Below are positions 29,476-34,593 of a stretch of 34,593 nt of DNA, in pieces. Source of the DNA: Chloroflexota bacterium. Lineage in GTDB: Bacteria; Chloroflexota; Dormibacteria; Dormibacterales; Dormibacteraceae. Under the pieces are notes generated by a model that was not told the origin of the DNA, did not search any database, and was given only the letters and a program-made list of their open reading frames with translations. Every line of letters starts with the position of its first letter. Position 1 is the first letter of the stretch. Where the stretch lies: assembly GCA_005882115.1 (NCBI GenBank), contig VBEG01000040.1, positions 1 to 34,593 on the forward strand, in the 5' to 3' direction. A program made the translations under genes and the position numbers.

Positions 29476-30813
29476 ATGTTCGAGGCCCTGAGCGAGCGGC
29501 TTGCCGCCGCGCTCAAGAAGATCAGCGGCCGCGGCGTGCTTCGGCCCGAGGATGTGGACGCCGGCTTGCGCGAGGTCCGGCTGGCTCTGCTCGAGGCCGA
29601 CGTGAACTTCAAAGTCGTGAAAGAGTTCGTGGAGAAGGTCAGGGTCAGGCTCGCCGGGGCCGAGGTTTCGCCTGGCTTGACAGCGCCGCAAACCGTGATC
29701 AAGGCCGTCCACGACGAGCTCGTCGAGCTGTTGGGTGCCAACGCTGAGGGCCTCCGCTACAAGGCTCAACCTCCGACCGTGTTGATGCTTATCGGGCTGC
29801 AGGGCTCAGGCAAGACGACGACCGCGGTGAAGCTTGCATTGCTGGCGCGCCGGGAAGGGCACCGGCCGCTTGTCGCCGCGCTCGACCTCCGCCGTCCGGC
29901 GGCCGTCGATCAACTGCGCACGCTGGCTGAGCAGGAGCACGTTGCGTTCCACACCGGCGAGGGCGCCGTCGAGACGATCGCGCTGGCTGCCGTCGCCGAG
30001 GCCCGGCGCGTCAACTGCGATGTCGTCGTGCTCGACACCGCCGGACGGACGCATGTCGACGCCGACCTGATGGCGGAGCTCAAGCGAGTCAAAGCGGCGC
30101 TTCCCGCGGCCGAGACACTGCTCGTCGCCGACTCGATGACAGGTCAGGAAGCGGTCAAGGTGGGTGAGGCATTCGGTAGGGAGGTCGGCGTGGACGGCGT
30201 GATCATGACCAAGCTTGACGGCGACGCGCGGGGCGGGGCAGCGCTCTCCCTGCGCGTGGCGACAGGCGAGCAGATCCGCTTCGCAGGCACCGGGGAGAAG
30301 CCCGCCGACCTCGAGGTCTTCCACGCCGAGCGGATGGCCTCGCGCATTCTCGGCATGGGCGATGTGCTGTCGCTGATCGAGAAAGCCGGGCAAACCGTCG
30401 ACCGGGAAAAGGCCGCCGAGGTGGAGCGACACCTTCGGGCGGGTCAGCTCAGCTTCGACGATTTCCTGGCTCAGATCCGTCAGCTGCGCGGCATGGGCTC
30501 GCTCGAGGGGCTGCTCGACATGGTCCCGGGCGGCGGTCAGCTGAAGGGGCAGCTGGCCGGCGCGAACACCGAACTGGAGATGAAGCGGATGGAGGCGATC
30601 ATCCTGTCCATGACGCCGCGGGAACGGGCGCATCCCGAGCTCATCGACGGCGCGCGCAAGAAGAGGATCGCCCGCGGCAGCGGTGTGCAGCCCGCCGACA
30701 TCAACCGGCTTCTGAAGGCACGCGATGCGATGCAGAAGATGGCCAAGCAATTCGGCGCAGTCAATCGGAGAGGCAAGCCGGTCGGGATTCCGCGCCTCGG
30801 ACAGATCGGATAG
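29476..30813 (+). CDS. ffh: Signal recognition particle protein Ffh
   Basis: Ffh binds signal sequences and SRP RNA and docks with FtsY. The 445-aa protein has the N domain ([31 protein letters not shown]), G1 [29 protein letters not shown]3 [14 protein letters not shown]4 [16 protein letters not shown] and the methionine-rich M domain from about residue 300. The M domain includes [40 protein letters not shown] and a helix [19 protein letters not shown]. All parts are complete. It abuts ylxM and is followed after 16 nt by rpsP. Confidence 0.97.
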   Translation: MFEALSERLAAALKKISGRGVLRPEDVDAGLREVRLALLEADVNFKVVKEFVEKVRVRLAGAEVSPGLTAPQTVIKAVHDELVELLGANAEGLRYKAQPPTVLMLIGLQGSGKTTTAVKLALLARREGHRPLVAALDLRRPAAVDQLRTLAEQEHVAFHTGEGAVETIALAAVAEARRVNCDVVVLDTAGRTHVDADLMAELKRVKAALPAAETLLVADSMTGQEAVKVGEAFGREVGVDGVIMTKLDGDARGGAALSLRVATGEQIRFAGTGEKPADLEVFHAERMASRILGMGDVLSLIEKAGQTVDREKAAEVERHLRAGQLSFDDFLAQIRQLRGMGSLEGLLDMVPGGGQLKGQLAGANTELEMKRMEAIILSMTPRERAHPELIDGARKKRIARGSGVQPADINRLLKARDAMQKMAKQFGAVNRRGKPVGIPRLGQIG

Positions 30814-30829
30814 ACAAAAGGAGGAGCAG

Positions 30830-31102
30830 TTGGTAAAGATCAGGTTGAGGCGGATGGGGGCGAAGAAACACCCCTTCTACCGTCTCGTGGTGGCGGACGC
30901 GCGCTCTCCGCGCGACGGCCGCTTTATCGAGCACCTCGGGTACTACGACCCGATGACCGACCCGGTGCAGGTCAAGATCGACGTGGACAAAGTTATGAAG
31001 TGGCTGCAGCAGGGCGCGCAGCCCAGCGAAGCGGCGCGCAGCCTGTTGAAGCGGGAGGGAATCCTTGAGCGACGTGCAGAGAAGTCGACCCCCACGGCGT
31101 GA
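30830..31102 (+). CDS. rpsP: 30S ribosomal protein bS16
   Basis: The 90-aa product (M)[18 protein letters not shown] followed by [20 protein letters not shown], then a [19 protein letters not shown] segment, is a clear bS16. The start is TTG 30830, preceded by AAAGGAGGAG at an ideal distance. This is one of the few strong Shine-Dalgarno sites here and decides the start. The last 38 nt overlap the start of khpA. Confidence 0.96.
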   Translation: MVKIRLRRMGAKKHPFYRLVVADARSPRDGRFIEHLGYYDPMTDPVQVKIDVDKVMKWLQQGAQPSEAARSLLKREGILERRAEKSTPTA

Positions 31103-31481
31103 CTTTCGGCGCGGAGGTTCCAATCGAAGCGGCGGCGGTTTTCGGCGGGAACGGCCAACGTCCAACGGACCAGGCATCGACTACCGCGCCCTCGTCGAGT
31201 ACGTGGCGAAGTCGCTGGCCGAAAAACCCGATGAAGTTTCGGTCGAGGCATTCGAGCGCGGCGGCGGTACCGTGGCCATCAAGGTCAAGCTCGCCGACGA
31301 GGACATAGGCCGGTTCATCGGGAAGGCCGGTCGCAACATCGAAGCCATCCGTACGCTCGTCCGTGTCGCGTCACTGCGCGACCGCAAAAGAGTGTTCGTC
31401 GACCTCGCAACCCCGTCGCTCTCGGCGACGAATTTCGCGCCGAGGGGTGGACGGAGGTCGGGCGGCGAGGTGACCGCATGA
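31065..31481 (+). CDS. khpA: KH-domain RNA-binding protein KhpA with an RG-rich N-terminal extension
   Basis: KhpA, together with KhpB, binds RNA and affects cell elongation in Firmicutes. The C-terminal core (about 39-115) has [19 protein letters not shown] and the KH loop [17 protein letters not shown]. Before it lie ~35 residues rich in Arg and Gly ([20 protein letters not shown] and RRERP), absent from ordinary ~80-aa KhpA proteins; a short RG-rich tail RGGRRSGGE also follows. TTG 31065 is chosen because GGAGG sits 6 nt upstream. No canonical start exists near the KH core that would remove the extension. It overlaps rpsP by 38 nt and rimM by ATGA. Confidence 0.9.
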   Translation: MSDVQRSRPPRRDFRRGGSNRSGGGFRRERPTSNGPGIDYRALVEYVAKSLAEKPDEVSVEAFERGGGTVAIKVKLADEDIGRFIGKAGRNIEAIRTLVRVASLRDRKRVFVDLATPSLSATNFAPRGGRRSGGEVTA

Positions 31482-31984
31482 TCCGAGTCGGCCAGGTTAC
31501 GGGGGCGTATGGATTGGACGGAGCTGTCAAGGTGACGCCCTTGACAGACTTCCAGGATCGATTCGATCCTGGAGCCAGCCTGCTGCTGGAAGGTTGCGCG
31601 CGCCAGGTGGAGTGGAGCCGCGCCAGCCAGCCAGGCTTGGTGGTCAAGCTGCGCGGGATCGAGAACCGGACGGTGGCTGAGCTGTTTCGAGGTCGGTACC
31701 TCGAGTTGCCGGACGAGGAGATGCGTTCGCTGGAGGAAGGTCGTTTCTATCACCGGCAGGTCGTGGGTCTTGCCGTAGTGACCCAGTCCGGCGAGCCCGT
31801 TGGCGTCATCGAAGAGGTGCTGGAGCGGCCCGCCAACGATGTGTGGGTCAGCCGCCACGGCTCGATCGAGCACCTGATTCCGGCCACCAAGGACGCGGTG
31901 CTCAGCGTCGACGTCAGCGGTGGGCGGGTCGTCGTCGCCGACTGGCTGATGCAGTTTGAGGAAGCAAAAGACAAACAGGAATGA
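31478..31984 (+). CDS. rimM: Ribosome maturation factor RimM
   Basis: RimM assists 16S processing and 30S head assembly by binding uS19. The 168-aa protein has the N-terminal barrel [20 protein letters not shown] followed by LTDFQDRF, then the PRC domain with EEGRFYHRQVVGLAVVTQSG and LIPATKDAVLSVDVSGGRVV. ATG 31478 overlaps the khpA stop as ATGA, and the stop overlaps trmD as ATGA, so all are in one translationally coupled operon. Confidence 0.95.
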   Translation: MIRVGQVTGAYGLDGAVKVTPLTDFQDRFDPGASLLLEGCARQVEWSRASQPGLVVKLRGIENRTVAELFRGRYLELPDEEMRSLEEGRFYHRQVVGLAVVTQSGEPVGVIEEVLERPANDVWVSRHGSIEHLIPATKDAVLSVDVSGGRVVVADWLMQFEEAKDKQE

Positions 31985-32670
31985 GATTCGACGTCGTCAC
32001 GATCTTTCCAGGCATGTTCGGCCCTGTGTTTCAACAGGGAGTGATCGCCCGCGCCATTGAGCGTGGCCTGGTCGAGCTGCATGCGCACGATCTTCGCGCG
32101 CACACCCGCGACCGTCATCGACAGGTCGACGATATGCCTTTCGGCGGCGGTCCGGGGATGGTGATGAAACCAGAGCCGGTGATCGAGGCCGTGGAAGCGA
32201 TCCGGGTGACGAATCATGGCCCGGTGATCTTGATGGAGCCATGGGGCGAGCGCCTCGACCAGAAGGTCGCGGGGCAACTCGCGATGGAACCAGGCTTGAT
32301 CATCGTCTGCGGCCGCTACGAGGGCATCGACGATCGCGTGCGCACCGCGCTGCAGGCACGTGAGATCTCGATCGGCGATTACGTGCTGACCGGTGGAGAG
32401 ATTCCCGCGATGGTCGTCATCGACTCCGTGGCCCGGCTGTTGCCGGGGGTCGTCGGCGATCCACGCTCGCTGGCGCAAGACAGCTTTGCCGATGCCGAAG
32501 AACTAACGGGCTGGCCGCAGTTCACTCGGCCGGCCGAATACCGAGGCATGGCGGTCCCCGAGGTGCTCCTCTCCGGCGACCACGCGCGGATTCGGCGGTG
32601 GCGCCGGCAGCAGGCCGCGCAGAGACGCGATTTATCAGAGATGAGGCACCCCAAGGAGGCGAAGAAGTAA
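31981..32670 (+). CDS. trmD: tRNA (guanosine(37)-N(1))-methyltransferase TrmD
   Basis: TrmD methylates G37 of tRNAs reading CNN-type codons, preventing +1 frameshifts. The 229-aa protein starts [18 protein letters not shown] and has the [20 protein letters not shown] loop, a [14 protein letters not shown] strand and the knot segment [20 protein letters not shown], the SAM site of the trefoil-knot fold. The C-terminal domain includes [19 protein letters not shown]. It overlaps rimM (ATGA) and rplS (TAATG). Confidence 0.97.
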   Translation: MRFDVVTIFPGMFGPVFQQGVIARAIERGLVELHAHDLRAHTRDRHRQVDDMPFGGGPGMVMKPEPVIEAVEAIRVTNHGPVILMEPWGERLDQKVAGQLAMEPGLIIVCGRYEGIDDRVRTALQAREISIGDYVLTGGEIPAMVVIDSVARLLPGVVGDPRSLAQDSFADAEELTGWPQFTRPAEYRGMAVPEVLLSGDHARIRRWRRQQAAQRRDLSEMRHPKEAKK

Positions 32671-33104
32671 TGAATGTCATCCAGCAGCTCGAGAAAGAGC
32701 AGCAGAAGAAAAAGACGCCGGCGCTCCGTGCGGGCGACACCGTGAAGGTGCACGCCAAGGTCGTCGAAGGCACACGGGAGCGCATCCAGGTGTTCGAAGG
32801 CACGGTGATACGCGTCACCGGCGGCGGTTTGCGTCAGAACTTCACGGTGCGCCGCGTCACGCATGGCGTGGGCGTGGAGAGGACCTTCTTGGTCCACTCG
32901 CCCCGCATCGACAAGATCGACGTGCTGCGCCACGGCGACGTGCGCCAGGGCCGCCTCTACTACCTGCGCGGCAAGGTCGGGCGCGAGGCCCGCATCCGCG
33001 AGCGCAGGCGCCTTGTCGGCGAGGCGGAAGCCGACTCCGCGGTGGAAGAGCCGGACGCGGTCGCAGAAGGGGTGGCGGAAGAGCCGGAGAAGCAAGAGGC
33101 CTAG
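32670..33104 (+). CDS. rplS: 50S ribosomal protein bL19 with an acidic C-terminal tail
   Basis: The 144-aa product begins [20 protein letters not shown] and has [40 protein letters not shown] and a [19 protein letters not shown] stretch, all of bL19. The usual protein ends near RRRLVGE (~115); here ~28 further residues are acidic ([19 protein letters not shown]). The ATG overlaps the trmD stop as TAATG and AAGGAGG lies 10 nt upstream, which decides the start. Confidence 0.95.
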   Translation: MNVIQQLEKEQQKKKTPALRAGDTVKVHAKVVEGTRERIQVFEGTVIRVTGGGLRQNFTVRRVTHGVGVERTFLVHSPRIDKIDVLRHGDVRQGRLYYLRGKVGREARIRERRRLVGEAEADSAVEEPDAVAEGVAEEPEKQEA

Positions 33105-33120
33105 CCCGCTGTAAAGGGGC

Positions 33121-33150
33121 TTGGCGGCCGGCACCCGGCATCGGTAGTCT
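33121..33150 (+). promoter_or_regulatory. Promoter TTGGCG-18-TAGTCT for rnhB
   Basis: TTGGCG (33121-33126) and TAGTCT (33145-33150) are spaced by 18 bp in the 54-nt gap after rplS. The predicted transcription start is about 2 nt before ATG 33159, so the transcript is near-leaderless. There is no Shine-Dalgarno site. Confidence 0.5.
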
Positions 33151-33158
33151 CCTTCTGC

Positions 33159-33785
33159 ATGCGCCCCCAGCTCTGGAAGTTCGAGCGGCGCGCCCAGGCT
33201 ATGGGCTACCAGGTTGTGGCCGGCGTCGACGAGGTCGGCATGGGGCCGCTGGCGGGTCCAGTCGTCGCGGGTGCGGTGGTGCTGAAAGTCGGGGACCGCA
33301 TCCCCGGTCTCAACGATTCCAAGCTGATGACAGCGGACGAGCGTGAGCGGGTCGAGAGGATCATCCGGCGGCGCGCGGTCGCGGTATCGCTGTGCGCCGT
33401 CGACCACACCCAGGTCAACCAGCTCGGCCTGTACGGAGCGCGCAAGCTTGCGCACGCGGGAGCGGTGGCTGGCCTGAGCGTCAAGGCCGAGTACTTGCTG
33501 ATCGACGCCTTCGACATCCCCGACGTGCCGCTGCCGCAGATGGCGGTCGTGCGTGGTGACAAGATCTGCGCTTCGATCATGGCCGCCAGCATCGTCGCCA
33601 AGGTCGCGCGCGACCGGGCGATGATCGAGTACGACCGGCTCTACCCGGGATGGGGTTTTGCCGACCACAAGGGATACGCCACTCCGTCGCATCGCGCCGC
33701 GATCCGGCGACTCGGCCCAAGCCCCATTCACAGGACGTCTTGGGCGCCCTTCCGCGTCTCCGAGCTGGCCGGTCTGCAGAACTAG
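33159..33785 (+). CDS. rnhB: Ribonuclease HII (GMG variant of the GRG motif)
   Basis: RNase HII removes ribonucleotides and RNA primers from DNA. The 208-aa protein has GVDEVGMGPLAGPVVAGAVV with the first two acidic ligands, LNDSKLMTADERERV, EYLLIDAFDIPD with the third Asp, and the fourth in AASIVAKVARDRAM. It ends YATPSHRAAIRRLGPSPIHR. The GRG motif that recognises the RNA-DNA junction reads GMG here, an uncommon but probably tolerated variant. It has its own promoter and is followed by yraN with overlap. Confidence 0.93.
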   Translation: MRPQLWKFERRAQAMGYQVVAGVDEVGMGPLAGPVVAGAVVLKVGDRIPGLNDSKLMTADERERVERIIRRRAVAVSLCAVDHTQVNQLGLYGARKLAHAGAVAGLSVKAEYLLIDAFDIPDVPLPQMAVVRGDKICASIMAASIVAKVARDRAMIEYDRLYPGWGFADHKGYATPSHRAAIRRLGPSPIHRTSWAPFRVSELAGLQN

Positions 33786-34120
33786 GCCGCGCCGGAGAGA
33801 GGGCGGCCGCCGACCTGCTCCGTTCGCGCGGCTATCAGGTCGTCGGCGCCGGCTTTCTCGCCAGGCGTGGTGAGCTCGACATCATCTGCAGGCGGGGACG
33901 CGAGCTCGTCGTCGTCGAGGTGAAGACGCGCTCTACTGACGCGTTCGGCACGCCCGTCGAGGCGGTCGGATCAAAGAAGCGACGCGCGCTGATGGCGGCC
34001 GCGGCCGAGTACCGCGCCCTGGCGGAATGGCGTGGACCGATCCGCTACGCGGTGGTAGGTGTCACAGCCAGGCCGGACGGGCGCCTGGATACGGAACTGA
34101 TCGAGGATCCATTCGATTGA
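33740..34120 (+). CDS. yraN: YraN/UPF0102-family endonuclease-like protein
   Basis: The family core is clear: ELGRAGERAAADLLRSRGYQ, RRGELDIICRRGRELVVVEV with the acidic and Lys residues of the restriction-nuclease-like fold (EVKTRS), and FGTPVEAVGSKKRRALM. Its role may involve DNA processing. TTG 33740 gives 126 aa and has AGGA 4 nt upstream, overlapping rnhB by 46 nt. A CTA codon at 33782, overlapping the rnhB stop as CTAG, sits at the LGR motif but would give a slightly short protein. The start is therefore uncertain. The downstream gene is convergent. Confidence 0.85.
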   Translation: MGALPRLRAGRSAELGRAGERAAADLLRSRGYQVVGAGFLARRGELDIICRRGRELVVVEVKTRSTDAFGTPVEAVGSKKRRALMAAAAEYRALAEWRGPIRYAVVGVTARPDGRLDTELIEDPFD

Positions 34121-34135
34121 ACTGCTGAATCTGCC

Positions 34136-34593
34136 CTAGTCGGGACCTCTCGGCATGCCGAAGCCGAGCATTGGCGCAACAGGTAACAGGCCCTCGCATT
34201 CAGTCTTGATGATCTGCCAATTGCCCTTGTGCACCATCCAGTGATGACGTTGGCAAAGCAGGACCATGTTGTCCAGCTCGTCGCTGCCGCCGTTTATCCA
34301 GTAGACGAGGTGATGACCGTCGCACCAGGAGGCTGGCCGCTCGCAACCCGGCCACTGGCAGTGCTTGTCGCGAGCGACCAGCGCGCGGCGCCTCGGACCC
34401 CTGATCGTCCGCTTGGAGCGGCCGACGTCGATCGGCACCGAGTCCTGCATGAGGACTCGGGTGATGCTGCAGTCGCAGGCTCAGCGCTCCACCGTCTTGG
34501 AGGAGACAGGAAGGGAGAACTCGGTCTCGGCGCCCGGCGCACCGAGAAGGCCAAGCAGCGTTTCGATCGAACTGGTGACCTGCATCTGGACGG
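34136..34593 (-). pseudogene. DUF222/HNH endonuclease-like gene broken by an in-frame TGA (5' part outside window)
   Basis: Read on the minus strand from the window edge, the frame encodes VQMQVTSSIETLLGLLGAPG, EFSLPVSSKTVER, then a TGA (34479-34481), and continues ACDCSITRVLMQDSVPIDVG, RSKRTIRGPRRRALVARD and the HNH motif CQWPGCERPASWCDGHHLVY with WINGGSDELDNMVLLCQRHH. DUF222-HNH proteins run through this exact position with Leu or Met between VER and ACD, so the TGA interrupts one conserved domain. Homology is continuous on both sides in the same frame. A 104-aa remnant can start at ATG 34450. It is most likely a nonsense-mutated gene; a sequencing error or stop readthrough cannot be excluded. 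Confidence 0.75.

Noticed and set aside
34479-34481. Selenocysteine reading of the TGA in the HNH gene
   Set aside because: Relatives have Leu or Met, not Cys, at this site, and no SECIS-like hairpin is evident. UGA is a normal stop for many genes here, so a nonsense mutation is simpler.
1-34593. tRNA genes, CRISPR arrays, insertion sequences, prophage or replication origin
   Set aside because: No cloverleaf-like sequences, regularly spaced repeats, transposase or integrase genes, or DnaA-box clusters were recognised on reading either strand; a covariance-model search would be needed for certainty.

Overview
The window is a gene-dense, high-GC bacterial chromosome segment. It opens with the last ~170 nt of a 23S rRNA gene and then carries about 41 protein genes on both strands. 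No plasmid, phage, insertion sequence, CRISPR or tRNA was seen. The organism is most like a Terrabacteria lineage near Chloroflexota/Dormibacterota (inference). Reasons: very high GC; Firmicutes-type ylxM-ffh and rpmB-gls24-fakA-recG gene orders, including ylxM, which Actinobacteria generally lack; actinobacterial-looking accessory genes (PPOX/F420-type oxidoreductase, MpaB/DUF2236 oxygenase, DUF222-HNH protein); and many starts with almost no 5' leader.

Layout. 1-342: 23S rRNA end and a short leader with no 5S gene. 342-9612: accessory and metabolic genes (atypical lumazine synthase ribH, PQQ-propeller lipoprotein, PPOX protein, PreP-like M16C protease, three tandem LiaF-like membrane proteins, glutamate formimidoyltransferase, AcuC deacetylase). 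9609-12733: rpmB, Gls24 protein, fakA, DegV protein. 12723-15286: MpaB oxygenase, a COG4280-type membrane protein, a small membrane protein and an unknown anchored protein. 15315-33785: a long housekeeping region in the order recG, selD, rsmD, coaD, DivIVA-like gene, rpmF, fabD, ester-cyclase-like gene, acpP, rnc, smc, ftsY, PHP phosphoesterase, (IMPase and Lrp-like gene on minus), ylxM, ffh, rpsP, khpA, rimM, trmD, rplS, rnhB, yraN. The window ends inside a DUF222-HNH gene broken by an in-frame stop.

The housekeeping genes link fatty-acid synthesis (fabD, acpP, fakA/DegV), CoA synthesis (coaD), RNA processing (rnc, rsmD, rimM, trmD, yraN/rnhB), chromosome organisation (smc, recG) and membrane protein targeting (ftsY, ylxM, ffh). 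The order closely resembles the Bacillus rpmB...recG...fabD-acpP-rnc-smc-ftsY-ylxM-ffh-rpsP-khpA-rimM-trmD-rplS-rnhB region, but fapR, plsX and fabG are absent.

The most unusual signals concern expression architecture. (1) Five coupled genes (DivIVA-like, fabD, rnc, ftsY, IMPase) have family N-termini that begin at ATA or CTG codons overlapping the upstream stop as ATAA, ATAG or CTGA. Four of them have no credible ATG/GTG/TTG alternative. (2) Many genes have a TANNNT -10 element only 6-11 nt before the start codon, implying leaderless or near-leaderless mRNAs. Divergent pairs are 14-41 nt apart, with -10 elements that overlap on opposite strands. (3) Three convergent gene pairs end on one shared CTAG tetranucleotide that supplies both TAG stops. 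Other points: RibH with several active-site substitutions, an RG-rich extension on KhpA, a vestigial cyclodeaminase tail on the formimidoyltransferase, and an ester-cyclase gene between fabD and acpP flanked by hairpins.
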